DNA from: Acidobacteriota bacterium
GTDB taxonomy: Bacteria > Acidobacteriota > Terriglobia > Acidiferrales > UBA7541
Direction of reading: 5' to 3'
NCBI GenBank assembly: GCA_003154775.1
Contig: PMES01000143.1
Span: 1 to 45,493, forward strand
Length of the DNA stretch: 45,493 nt
This document shows positions 16,844 through 24,815 of the stretch, piece by piece. Below the pieces are notes generated by a model. The model searched no databases. It saw nothing but the letters and a program-made list of their open reading frames with translations, and was not told where the DNA came from. The position numbers and the translations under genes are program-made. Each line of letters opens with the position of its first letter. The first letter of the stretch is position 1.

Positions 16844-17578
16844 CTACAATTCACGGTGGCACACGGCGTTGAACGTGAAGTTAGGTTCGGTACGTACCAG
16901 TTCACAAAACTTCTCGACTTCTTTTCGGTGCTCAACGAACTCATCGAATGCGCTGGCATTCTTGGGCTCCCAATACGCGTACAACAGCGTGAGTCGCTTG
17001 CCGGGCCAGCACCTGCTCAGACCAAGATAGTGTTTCACTAGCTGCGCCGCATCGAGGCTTCTGAATTCGTCTACGTTTGTGCGTAGCCGCGGGATCAGTT
17101 TGAAAAAAGCGCTCTTCGCCCGAGCATCGGCAATTGTGTCATAGCTGGGGCTGAAGAAGGCCCGTTTCACCTCAAGATACTCAAGACACTTTGACTCGAT
17201 CGCGACAACAGCATCGTGGGAGACTGCAAGCACGTCAAGGTGAGGTGATGTGCCGCCCAGACCAGTTGAACATGGCTTTTCGAACCCTAGCGATTCGAAG
17301 CCAGTCTCACCCCCAATGCGCAAACTGGTTGGGTCTCGGCGCCACCTCCCAAACATATTTGCAGCAAGGGCTGACGACGAGTGCGGAGCCCGCATCTTGC
17401 CTTCGAGTTCATGGCCAGCCCCTGCCTCGAAATCAGGGCGAATGGCATCGAGGTCAATACCCGGCAGAAGATTATCGCGCCATTCGAGTACGTATCCTTG
17501 TGAGTCAAACCTTACAGCGGGAGAATATCGCACGAGCGCTTGATGGAGTGCCTGACGGCAACGTGTTGCTATGTTCAT
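16844..17578 (-). CDS. PD-(D/E)xK nuclease-like protein, probably C-terminally truncated
   Basis: 244 residues. The central part SPHLDVLAVSHDAVVAIESK gives D115, E128 and K130 in the spacing of a PD-(D/E)xK nuclease core (D, about 12 residues, ExK); E93 may add to it. The N-terminal half (MFGRWRRDP, LGGTSPHLDV) and C-terminal half (LTLLYAYWEPKNA) fit a restriction-endonuclease-like fold. Such proteins are found in restriction and repair contexts, but no methylase gene lies nearby. An in-frame TAG removes the last 27 residues seen in the open frame. Substrate unknown. Confidence 0.55.
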   Translation of the reverse strand: MNIATRCRQALHQALVRYSPAVRFDSQGYVLEWRDNLLPGIDLDAIRPDFEAGAGHELEGKMRAPHSSSALAANMFGRWRRDPTSLRIGGETGFESLGFEKPCSTGLGGTSPHLDVLAVSHDAVVAIESKCLEYLEVKRAFFSPSYDTIADARAKSAFFKLIPRLRTNVDEFRSLDAAQLVKHYLGLSRCWPGKRLTLLYAYWEPKNASAFDEFVEHRKEVEKFCELVRTEPNFTFNAVCHREL

Positions 17579-17622
17579 CGGGCGGCTTCACCCATGAGTA
17601 ACGGAGGCTGCGAGGAGCAGGT

Positions 17623-17991
17623 GTGCCATCGCGGATCATTTTCTTCGCGGTAGAGCAGCATCCATTTCAGGACAACATCCGGTACGCCACCATACTTGAT
17701 CAGAGATTTTACTCGCTTGTGAGAGAGTACGGGGCGCTGAATTTCCGTAAGCCGCCAGATCTGACCAAGCTGCTGGCAAGTTGGTCCACTACGGGGGATG
17801 AAGGAAGCCCTTCTCGATGCAGCCTGCTGCGGGGGAATCTATGCAATAGGTTTCGGAGACTCCAAACTATTATGCTGCCGCGTCGTCCTCCGCAGTATCA
17901 ATGTTCCGAGGGAGCATCGCTTCACGCACTTCCCGGCCTTTCAACAACACTAAGTCCAAGAACCAAGTTTGGTCCACCTTGCCGAGGTTGA
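17623..17991 (+). CDS. Possible small protein of unknown function
   Basis: A GTG start with GAGGAG five bases upstream opens a frame whose first 60 residues look protein-like (IIFFAVEQHPFQDNIRYATI, FYSLVREYGALNF). After about codon 62 quality drops and the frame runs antisense into the next gene. Another frame (MKEALLDAACCGGIYAIGF) then looks better, so a frameshift near 17800 is possible. Not recognised. Confidence 0.3.
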   Translation: MPSRIIFFAVEQHPFQDNIRYATILDQRFYSLVREYGALNFRKPPDLTKLLASWSTTGDEGSPSRCSLLRGNLCNRFRRLQTIMLPRRPPQYQCSEGASLHALPGLSTTLSPRTKFGPPCRG

Positions 17992-18610
17992 TCTCCTGAG
18001 GATGGTTCCCAATGAACTCCAGGAGGTCCCTTTCACGGATGCGGTGGATATCATTGCCATTCCCATTGTGTCGGTGTGTTCCCTGAAGGCGGTCCTGAAG
18101 CCAGCCATTCTTCATCCAACCGGCAATCTTGTGGTGATCCTCTCCCAAGCACAGTTCAAGCTCGCGCATCGTATAGCCGTTTCGCACGCGTCGAGAGGTG
18201 CCCATGCGCTTCAACTTGTTGACGACCGAGCTTTCTGGGCGGCGCAACCGCTTTGCGATCGTCGCAGATGACGCTTGGCCGACCAGTTTCTCCAGGAGAT
18301 CCATTTCCCCGCGCGTCCAAGGTCTCCGATCAAGGTGCATTGTTAAACCCAACCGCGCGACCTGACGCTTGATGTACCAGCGTGGCAAGCCAGTCATTCG
18401 AACCAAGCGGCTGAGGACTTGAAAGCGACGATTCAACCCACCGAAATAGTGCGCCTTGAGATGGGCGTCGTACTCGGGTCGCCACGTGTACTTCGCTTTC
18501 GCACGCCGACGGCGGTCAGCCCGGCACTTCAAGCAGTATTTGGCTAGCCGCGGCGGCTGACCATGTATGCGCCCTTCTTCGATGGGTTGGCCACAGATGA
18601 TACAAGTCAT
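17870..18610 (-). CDS. Zinc-finger and SANT/Myb-like helix-turn-helix protein
   Basis: 246 residues. The N-terminus has two Cys pairs (C3-xx-C6 and C26-xx-C29) suited to a zinc ribbon, followed by a basic stretch (RADRRRRAKAKY). Residues about 96-145 (RPWTRGEMDLLEKLVGQASS, then AKRLRRPESSVVNKLKRMG) form a SANT/Myb-like helix-turn-helix. A further helix-turn-helix-like part follows (LELCLGEDHHKIAGWMKNGWL). It is therefore probably a DNA-binding protein. A related but longer protein is encoded at 41675-42916. No partner gene suggests a target. Confidence 0.6.
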   Translation of the reverse strand: MTCIICGQPIEEGRIHGQPPRLAKYCLKCRADRRRRAKAKYTWRPEYDAHLKAHYFGGLNRRFQVLSRLVRMTGLPRWYIKRQVARLGLTMHLDRRPWTRGEMDLLEKLVGQASSATIAKRLRRPESSVVNKLKRMGTSRRVRNGYTMRELELCLGEDHHKIAGWMKNGWLQDRLQGTHRHNGNGNDIHRIRERDLLEFIGNHPQEINLGKVDQTWFLDLVLLKGREVREAMLPRNIDTAEDDAAA

Positions 18611-18691
18611 CCCAATTCTCCTCGGCGTTGGATTTCAATCTGAGTCAGGTGGGACTGACTGCTTGGGGGGTCGAATAAACTGGTTCGAAAT

Positions 18692-18880
18692 TTACTGGTC
18701 CTCGTCTTCGAGGAAAACCGTCCAGTCGGGTGTGTTCGCGAGAAGTTCCAAAACCTTCTCCGGTTCAGTGCCGTAAAGTTGTCGGCATGTTTCGAGTTCA
18801 AATTCAACCTGCTCGGCGATCTGCTTTGCAGCGCAGCGATACGCAAGCTCGCTGCCGGGCGGAATGTCAGCTAGTTTCAT
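18692..18880 (-). CDS. Small acidic protein of unknown function
   Basis: 62 residues, acidic and helical (AAKQIAEQVEFELETCRQLY, EKVLELLANTPDWTVFLEDE). The composition is protein-like and the frame sits upstream of the zinc-finger gene on the same strand. Not recognised. Confidence 0.5.
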   Translation of the reverse strand: MKLADIPPGSELAYRCAAKQIAEQVEFELETCRQLYGTEPEKVLELLANTPDWTVFLEDEDQ

Positions 18881-19119
18881 CGGGGCGTCCTTTGGCTAGA
18901 GAGGCGGGTTTAGAGATTCGGGAGCCGCCGCCGATAGGTGGGAGACCTGAGGCAATTAGCTGGGGTTAAACCGGGTGGGTGAACGGATTGGGGGCTGAAA
19001 CAAGGGGTGGAGGTCAAAGTGGATGATTTCCCCGGGCCGTGTGGTCCACGACCCAGGGAATCGTTTTCCGAAACGGATGACCTTACTTACCTGCCATTTG
19101 AGCTCGCGCTTAGCGAAGC

Positions 19120-19881
19120 TCAACTGGCGAGCGGTATTGCTTGCGATGAGCTACTGCCCGTTGTCGCGACTTCAAGGAACGGTGCCAGCTCCGCAGTCGC
19201 CTTAAACTGCGGGATGGGGTCGAGGTCTTTGAAAGCGCTCGTGAAAGCGTTGGACAAGCTCCACATTGTTCGCGGAGCGAATTCTTCGACCTGCGGATTG
19301 AAATATCGGTCGTGAACTCGCCGGGCCAAATGCTTCGCCGCGTCCAGCTTGCCCTCCACGAAAGCCTGGTAGATGACCAGTTTCGCGGCCTCATCCGGAA
19401 GTCGCGTGGCCTTCCACGCTTCGACTTGCTTCCTCATCGGCTCGAAGCTCCGCTGCATGCGGTCCACTCCAACCGAGAGGATGTCCACGAGGCTCAGGTG
19501 CTTGGTGTGCTTGGCGAGCACGGGCGTGAAATCGCCATGAAACGTCATGTTGTCGCATACCAGTACGCGATAACCGACGGTGAGGGCGAGGCGCATGGAC
19601 TTGTCGTTGGAGTTTCGGACACCGACTGAGAATCGGCATCCGTCGAAGGTGGTTTCGAGGTCGAGCACGCCGAACATCTTCATGCCGTCGTCTGAAACCG
19701 CGTATTCCTCTCGCACAACCGAGATCTGCCGGTAGCTCAGGCTTTCGACCAGCGCCTCGACAATCTCGTGGTGCGGCAGGGGTTGGTGTGTTGCGCTCGC
19801 TTCGGGTGTAGGGATCACCTTCAATTCTTCACGGGTGATTTTTGAACTCCCGCAGTGAGCTATAAGTTGAGACTGCTGCAT
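19120..19881 (-). CDS. DUF932 (phage/plasmid-like) protein
   Basis: 253 residues from the ATG at 19881, which follows AAAGGAG by ten bases; the longer frame to 20079 adds poor sequence. The core fits the DUF932 family: PLPHHEIVEALVESL, ISVVREEYAVSDDGMKMFGV, VGVRNSNDKSMRLALTVGYR, VLVCDNMTFHGDF. Members are widespread on phages, plasmids and integrative elements; their biochemical role is unsettled. It lies downstream of the FRG gene on the same strand with a gap of about 250 bases, so it may have its own promoter. Confidence 0.8.
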   Translation of the reverse strand: MQQSQLIAHCGSSKITREELKVIPTPEASATHQPLPHHEIVEALVESLSYRQISVVREEYAVSDDGMKMFGVLDLETTFDGCRFSVGVRNSNDKSMRLALTVGYRVLVCDNMTFHGDFTPVLAKHTKHLSLVDILSVGVDRMQRSFEPMRKQVEAWKATRLPDEAAKLVIYQAFVEGKLDAAKHLARRVHDRYFNPQVEEFAPRTMWSLSNAFTSAFKDLDPIPQFKATAELAPFLEVATTGSSSSQAIPLAS

Positions 19882-20133
19882 GTTCTTGTTTCTCCTTTCA
19901 ATGTGGTGAATCAACGCGAAAGCCCGTAAATCGGTGCAATCCCGAAAACGTAGACCTTCGAGTTCAATGAAGCTGGGAAGGCGCATTCGGCCGGCCAAGT
20001 ACTGCAAGCGCGGATTCAGAAATGTTGGACACTTCGAAAGAAAACTGAAGCACAGTGGATTCGTTTGCTGGAACGGCATCGCAAAGGCGCAGCTGATTGG
20101 GGCTGTTGGACTACGGTGCGTGCCGAGAGTTAG

Positions 20134-20967
20134 TTAGGCCGCGCTCCGAAGTCGTGACACACGCCCGAGAGATCCGTCGGCTAATTTGTATTGCTTCTCT
20201 ATCTCAGCCGCAATGTCGTTGACTCGGTGTTTCACTAATAGCCGGAGAGTGTGGTCGTCATCTAGGCGTGGAAATAGGAACGAGCTCTCAAAGAGCACTC
20301 CGGTTGTCGTATAGCCAATAATGGGGAAGCGGACGGTTCCGACTACAAATTCACGCAGGTCGTACTCTGTCGAATCGAGCGTTGTGAGCGAGATCCCATG
20401 CTGAATGTGTGGGCGAGAACTCAACGGGTGGTGTTCAATGCGGAGATCAACATGCCGCAGTTGCTTTGGCCCGGATCTTGTGGCGATCAGAAAGAGCCAA
20501 CCGTGTTTCCTCGACGATGGAGAGATTTCGATGAAGGAGTCTGTCGTGGTCCGTAGTTCGTTAGCCCCAAACCAAGCCGCGACAAAAAGGTTGTCGACCG
20601 CGTCCAGCCAACTTGTCCGGAATCCATAGTGCTGGAGCAAAGCTGGCAGATCCGCACGGTCGAAACGCTTCACTGGAATGGAATGGCGGATTCGGTCAGT
20701 CAAGACTTTCTCAGCTTCCCTCAGGGTGTCGGGGGCGGCGTTATTGGCCCGAAAGAGGCCAGGGAGCATAGCACCGTGTTGCTCGACCTGGCCGCGGAGG
20801 AATACCCGGCCGAGATCGACTTGTTTCTTCGCCTCGCCGATAAGCCGTGCGACTCCGGCGGGGTGTTCGATCTCGAGGTGGGGCCAGTGACCGTCAACGT
20901 AGCGGAGGCCGAACTTTTTCGAGAGGCCCGATCGACGAGCTAACAGACGCATCAAATCGTTTTCCAT
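20134..20967 (-). CDS. FRG-domain protein
   Basis: 277 residues from the ATG at 20967, which has AAGGAA just upstream. The FRG family is named for its F-x-R-G motif, here FLRG at residues 56-59 (GRVFLRGQVEQHGAMLPGLF). The second conserved block LLQHYGFRTSWLDAVDNLF follows at 110-128. FRG domains are found in prophage and defence-like loci; their activity is not established. The gene starts nine bases after the small frame that follows the HEPN-like gene, so the three look like one operon. It may be an effector or toxin. Confidence 0.8.
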   Translation of the reverse strand: MENDLMRLLARRSGLSKKFGLRYVDGHWPHLEIEHPAGVARLIGEAKKQVDLGRVFLRGQVEQHGAMLPGLFRANNAAPDTLREAEKVLTDRIRHSIPVKRFDRADLPALLQHYGFRTSWLDAVDNLFVAAWFGANELRTTTDSFIEISPSSRKHGWLFLIATRSGPKQLRHVDLRIEHHPLSSRPHIQHGISLTTLDSTEYDLREFVVGTVRFPIIGYTTTGVLFESSFLFPRLDDDHTLRLLVKHRVNDIAAEIEKQYKLADGSLGRVSRLRSAA

Positions 20968-20975
20968 AGCATTCC

Positions 20976-21155
20976 TTACCCACGCGGCCCACCATTGCGA
21001 GTCCTCCAGAGGGCGACGACCGATTCCACATCGCATCCCGAATCAAGGCGTAAGCCCAGTTGCGACAAACGTTGATAAAATGCCATATCTGTGGTGATCC
21101 TGGTGCTCGATGTGTATCGCAGCAAGTACGCCGCCCGATCATTCAAGAGATACAT
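20976..21155 (-). CDS. Small protein between the HEPN-like and FRG genes
   Basis: 59 residues (MYLLNDRAAYLLRYTSSTRI, DMAFYQRLSQLGLRLDSGCD, VESVVALWRTRNGG). The ATG lies four bases after the upstream stop (TGAGGAGATG), and its stop is eight bases before the FRG start. This tight packing is the main support, since the ribosome site is too close to the start for normal use and translation probably depends on coupling. It could be an antitoxin or adaptor, but that is speculation. Confidence 0.5.
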   Translation of the reverse strand: MYLLNDRAAYLLRYTSSTRITTDMAFYQRLSQLGLRLDSGCDVESVVALWRTRNGGPRG

Positions 21156-21159
21156 CTCC

Positions 21160-22239
21160 TCACTTGAATGCTTCTGGCGGAAACATCCCTGTCGAATCCC
21201 GTTCAATGAGCCAATCCAGCTTATACGCACGATTTCCCAGCATGCAGTTGATCTTCTTCGGTAGTTTCACTGCCGAATCAACAATTCTCGTGGCGTCATC
21301 CAGTTTGAGACCCATAACCGCCCTCACCTTCTTTCCAATGGCATAGTACTTGCCTCCTACGGGTGTGAGCTCAACGCGGGGCGAGTTATGAACCAGGGAG
21401 TCCCGGATCTCTTTGGCTTCGGCAGCGAGAACTCTGATTTCTTCACAGTTGGTTTCTGTCAGGGGAGGGGCGTTCAATCCAAGAATAACCTTTGGATACT
21501 GCAATAGTTTGTTCCTAAAGCTCACCCATTTTTCGCGGTCCAGCTTTGAATCCCATTCGCAAAGAAGCTCCCTCTGCTCGACGGTTAATTTACTGGAATC
21601 TCCGGTTCGATAGCAGAAGTCAAATGCGACTCCATTGACGTAAGCTTCGATGAAGTAAAAGGCCGAGAGAATTGCGGAGGTCACGTAAAAGAAATGGGTT
21701 TTGTTGTCCACCTTATTGAGCCGTTTTCCTAGATTTCCAGGGCTGCTTAAAACCGCTTGGTTATACGCGTAGCCCATGTCCTCGTAACACTTGGCCTCGG
21801 GCAAGAGGTACTCAAACGTCCCCCGAAAATCGCACTGACCTGTAAAGTCAAATCCGATGAGGGCGTGGGCAGGATACGAATGCCAGTTTGGGATGAAATC
21901 GGAGAATTTTGTGAACAACTGTGTGAGTACGTACTTTGGAATGAAGGCAAAAGCTTTTTCGGTCCCGAACTCGTCATTGATGAAGCGCACAAGGCGGTCC
22001 GGCTTCATCCCACAGCCTACTTGTGATGAGTAGTTTGTGACGTCGTGGTCAAGGGCGTCGCGCATACCTCGCAAGCGCCTAACGGAAGACGACTCGACTT
22101 CTTGGCGCAGAGCGTCCAACTGTGACTTTAGCTTCTTGTTCAGTTGGAAACTAAAGGCGGCAAGAAATTCGAGTTGGTCACACTTTCCAAGAAGCTCTTT
22201 CCTCAGCTCGCGGGCTCCCATTTCCCCGAAGGATATCAC
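21160..22239 (-). CDS. HEPN-like protein
   Basis: 359 residues, not matched to a named protein. The C-terminal half is helical and contains FYFIEAYVNGVAFDF (about 194-208) and then EIRDSLVHNSPRV, where R279 and H284 make the R-x4-H motif of HEPN ribonucleases. The N-terminal 150 residues (FLAAFSFQLNKKLKSQLDAL, AFIPKYVLTQLF) are unplaced. HEPN proteins often act as RNA-cutting effectors in toxin-antitoxin and antiphage systems. It starts a three-gene operon with a small protein and an FRG protein. The start is a GTG; an ATG six codons on is an alternative. Confidence 0.55.
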   Translation of the reverse strand: MISFGEMGARELRKELLGKCDQLEFLAAFSFQLNKKLKSQLDALRQEVESSSVRRLRGMRDALDHDVTNYSSQVGCGMKPDRLVRFINDEFGTEKAFAFIPKYVLTQLFTKFSDFIPNWHSYPAHALIGFDFTGQCDFRGTFEYLLPEAKCYEDMGYAYNQAVLSSPGNLGKRLNKVDNKTHFFYVTSAILSAFYFIEAYVNGVAFDFCYRTGDSSKLTVEQRELLCEWDSKLDREKWVSFRNKLLQYPKVILGLNAPPLTETNCEEIRVLAAEAKEIRDSLVHNSPRVELTPVGGKYYAIGKKVRAVMGLKLDDATRIVDSAVKLPKKINCMLGNRAYKLDWLIERDSTGMFPPEAFK

Positions 22240-22282
22240 GGTCGGAAGATAACGTATGTTTAGCTACAACCAAGGAATAGAT

Positions 22283-22528
22283 TCAGAGCCGTCCCATATC
22301 GCTGACCCGCTCCTTGTCCTTCAACTGCAGCCAAGGCGCGAGTGGCGCCTTCTGGCGGATTTCGGCGATGAGCTGCTGGTTCACCTCGGTGCCCCACTTC
22401 AGGCTGTCCAAGGCGTGTTGCAGTTCATCAACGAGTTGGTAGGCCTCCCCTCTCAGGCCGGCGGCGTAACAGGAGGTCTTCAGATCGGTGATCGAACCAA
22501 TCTGATTTCCTTTCGCCTGATTCGCCAC
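22283..22528 (-). CDS. Small protein downstream of the polymerase-like gene
   Basis: 81 residues, helical and charged (ITDLKTSCYAAGLRGEAYQL, VDELQHALDSLKWGTEVNQQ). It starts at a GTG 13 bases after the stop of the polymerase-like gene, with no clear ribosome site, so it probably depends on coupling to that gene. Not recognised. Confidence 0.5.
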   Translation of the reverse strand: MANQAKGNQIGSITDLKTSCYAAGLRGEAYQLVDELQHALDSLKWGTEVNQQLIAEIRQKAPLAPWLQLKDKERVSDMGRL

Positions 22529-22540
22529 CAGTGCGAGGTT

Positions 22541-24094
22541 TCACCAAGGGCTCTGCTTCTTGGTGCGTTTTGTTTTGCCTTTTTCGTGCCGGTCCTGGTG
22601 TGCGAAACGGCTTTCCACAAAGCGGGGGAAACGATCGCCTTCGACCACAGCTACCAGGTCGTAGTCGAAATCTCCTCCGTTCTTGGCAGCCGTTTCGCTG
22701 TGCAGGGTGAACGTTCCTTCGAGTCGGATCTGCTTCTCGACCAAATCCACGACTGCCGCGCTGTCCATCGAGCAGCCGTTTTGCTCTTCGATGACCTGCG
22801 TGACGAGGGCGACCGCCTCTTCGGTGGACACCCGCGTGTAAGGAAGCAAGTCTTCGAACATGCGGATTGGGTAGCGCACAACCAGACCCTTCGGGCACGG
22901 AACCGAACTGATGGCCCGGTCCTGTGGCAGCCAGTCCGATGCGGCGACGACCTGCCCTTCGTACAGACTGAGGAATCCGTCGTCGGCAAGGGCAAAGCCT
23001 GGAATCTTGAAACCACCTGCGGTGCAAAGCTTGAATGCCCACTTCGCAAGCAGGCGGTTCAAAGCATTGTTGATGTAGGGATGTTTGATGAGGTAGCCAC
23101 TCGAATCCACTTTGAGCACAGCCTCCACAACGGTGTGCTCGAAGGAGGTGTATTCGGAGTCGTTCGCCTCTTCCCATGGAGCTTGTGCGTGGGACGTGCC
23201 CAGGAGTTCGATGACTTCATCGTAGTTGCCATCCTCGCATGCCGTCCGCAGCTTGCGAGCCTGCCCCATCGCAAACGGCACGATTTCGAGTTGGATGGAC
23301 TCCCCTGGGGCGTGTTCGATAAGCGTGTAACTGCTATGGAGATCGAGCGTCCTGGAAACCTCCCGGATGCCGAATATCACCGGTCCCCGGTAGGTTCTAA
23401 CCTCGATCTTCGGTCGGCGCCAATGGAGGAAGTCCAAGAATCGCGTGGATTGTTTGTACTCGGGTTTCACACACGACTCTGGCAAGATGATGTCCGCCCC
23501 CAGTTTCTGGGCGACATCGTCCGACATCACCTTACATGCTCCTTTGGCCTGGGTGTTTTCGAATGCGAGCCGGAACTGATAGAACCGGTGCCCGGGCAGG
23601 TGAAAACGCTCGAACACCGACCGCGAGATCCAACCCCGGCAGTCATTCGTGCCCAATGTGCGGTCCTTCACGACCATCACTCTTGCGTCGGGCATCTGGA
23701 TTCGCTGCTTGCACGGCGAGACCAGGATTCCGAAGTAGGTGATCGCTGCTTCGGGCCATTTACGGAAACGCTCCGCAATCGCCGGCTCGTAGCGCTCGTC
23801 CACGGCGTAGAACTTGCCGCTCTTTGCCGAGGCGCTTGCGCCTACAAGCCGAAACCGCACGCCATCTAGCTCGAAAGACCTCATCGATTTCTGGACTTCG
23901 TTCTCCTGGTAATCTTCGAGCTTTCCGGGCGGGACATTGAGCCGTACGACGCGAATGCCGGGATAGAGACCTTGGAGGAGTGTGTTTTCGAGCTGCTCCT
24001 CGTGGGTCAACCTCGGCAACCGTCGCTTCATCTGTCCCATCTCGTTGATGTCGAGCGTAATCACAGGCATCCCATTGCTTATTTCAGTTGACAT
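22541..24094 (-). CDS. Two-barrel RNA polymerase-like protein (eukaryotic RdRP/YonO-like)
   Basis: 517 residues from the ATG at 24094, preceded by GGAGGAGGAA. Near the C-terminus NGGDFDYDLV (residues 472-481; D475, D477, D479) parallels the GGD-x-DGD metal-binding loop of eukaryotic RNA-dependent RNA polymerases and the DxDGD of phage YonO. About 70 residues before it lies KGLVVRYPIRMFED, like the RxP strand that opens the catalytic double-psi barrel. A first barrel is suggested by ASASAKSGKFYAV (86-98) and QAKGACKV (182-189). The usual Gly of DxDGD is Tyr here. At 517 residues it is shorter than most relatives. It is on the same strand, downstream of the transfer operon. The family call is an inference from motifs; activity could be RNA polymerase, primase or none. 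Confidence 0.6.
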   Translation of the reverse strand: MSTEISNGMPVITLDINEMGQMKRRLPRLTHEEQLENTLLQGLYPGIRVVRLNVPPGKLEDYQENEVQKSMRSFELDGVRFRLVGASASAKSGKFYAVDERYEPAIAERFRKWPEAAITYFGILVSPCKQRIQMPDARVMVVKDRTLGTNDCRGWISRSVFERFHLPGHRFYQFRLAFENTQAKGACKVMSDDVAQKLGADIILPESCVKPEYKQSTRFLDFLHWRRPKIEVRTYRGPVIFGIREVSRTLDLHSSYTLIEHAPGESIQLEIVPFAMGQARKLRTACEDGNYDEVIELLGTSHAQAPWEEANDSEYTSFEHTVVEAVLKVDSSGYLIKHPYINNALNRLLAKWAFKLCTAGGFKIPGFALADDGFLSLYEGQVVAASDWLPQDRAISSVPCPKGLVVRYPIRMFEDLLPYTRVSTEEAVALVTQVIEEQNGCSMDSAAVVDLVEKQIRLEGTFTLHSETAAKNGGDFDYDLVAVVEGDRFPRFVESRFAHQDRHEKGKTKRTKKQSPW

Positions 24095-24272
24095 TTCCTC
24101 CTCCTTATTTCCGTCCGGCAAAGAACAGACAAGGAGGCCGTTGCCGCCGGTCTCTCCGCTGTCCTGGGCCGAAAACGAGGTAAGGTTTCCGGCCAGGTTC
24201 GCGAAGAACCGGACCAGCTCAGTTGTTTATGGGCAGTTCAACGCTTTCACTTCTGCGTTGCTGCCCTTCTTT

Positions 24273-24306
24273 CTCCTTTGTTTGCCCGGCAACAACAAAC
24301 AAGGAG
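24273..24306. repeat. Stem-loop in the leader of the polymerase-like gene
   Basis: CTCCTTTGTTTG (24273-24284) pairs with CAAACAAGGAG (24296-24306), with one bulged base. The right arm is also a near direct repeat of 24115-24136 (CCGGCAAAGAACAGACAAGG). It lies in the 336-base gap between the 24431-24751 gene and the polymerase-like gene; no gene is seen in that gap. It may be an attenuator or processing site; there is no T run for a classical terminator. Confidence 0.4.
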
Positions 24307-24430
24307 TTTGCTGGCCCGCTCTTCTGCGCCCTATCGGACACACGTCAAGCGACCCAAGCACTGATCCACAATCATTCGAGCTTGTGGACAGCTCTCGACA
24401 GACCAACTTCAGTCTGCAAAGAAACTCTTT

Positions 24431-24751
24431 CTATCCCGCCTTGGGCGCGTTGCGAACGGCTTCTCGCCCGAGTTGCGGCTTCTTGCCGGAGAAATCCGCA
24501 ATGCCTCGCCACTCGGAAACCACGAAATAGCTCAGGCCAGTCTTGAGTGACTCCACCATTGCCTCCGCCTCTCCAGGGAACTCCTTACTGAATTCAGGAA
24601 CGCCGTGACTTCCCCCTGGTTTGGCAAGGAAGAAACGCTGGATTTCCGCTCCGCCCGTCTGGCCCGCTCGCACTTTGCGAGTTCCCCGCGAGGAACGGCC
24701 CGCTTCCGAGTCTTTCCCTTGTCCCACTGCCTCTGTCGCACCTGCCGCCAC
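24431..24751 (-). CDS. Small protein at the end of the transfer operon
   Basis: 106 residues. It starts with a GTG at 24751 preceded by AAAGGAGG at good spacing. The first half is Gly/Arg-rich and low-complexity (GRSSRGTRKVRAGQTGG), the second more ordered (MVESLKTGLSYFVVSEWRGI). It is 64 bases after virB8 and in the same direction. Not recognised. Confidence 0.5.
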   Translation of the reverse strand: MAAGATEAVGQGKDSEAGRSSRGTRKVRAGQTGGAEIQRFFLAKPGGSHGVPEFSKEFPGEAEAMVESLKTGLSYFVVSEWRGIADFSGKKPQLGREAVRNAPKAG

Positions 24752-24815
24752 GATCGGTACCTCCTTTCGTTGACTCCTGCCGCCTTCGAGCGCATGTCGC
24801 CTGGCGGCGAATCAT

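Noticed and set aside
16844-17578. Type II restriction system
   Set aside because: No methyltransferase gene is found in the neighbourhood, so only a nuclease-like fold can be claimed.
22256-23869. 537-residue plus-strand open frame opposite the polymerase-like gene
   Set aside because: Antisense shadow. The minus-strand frame has a strong ribosome site and conserved-looking motifs; this one has none.
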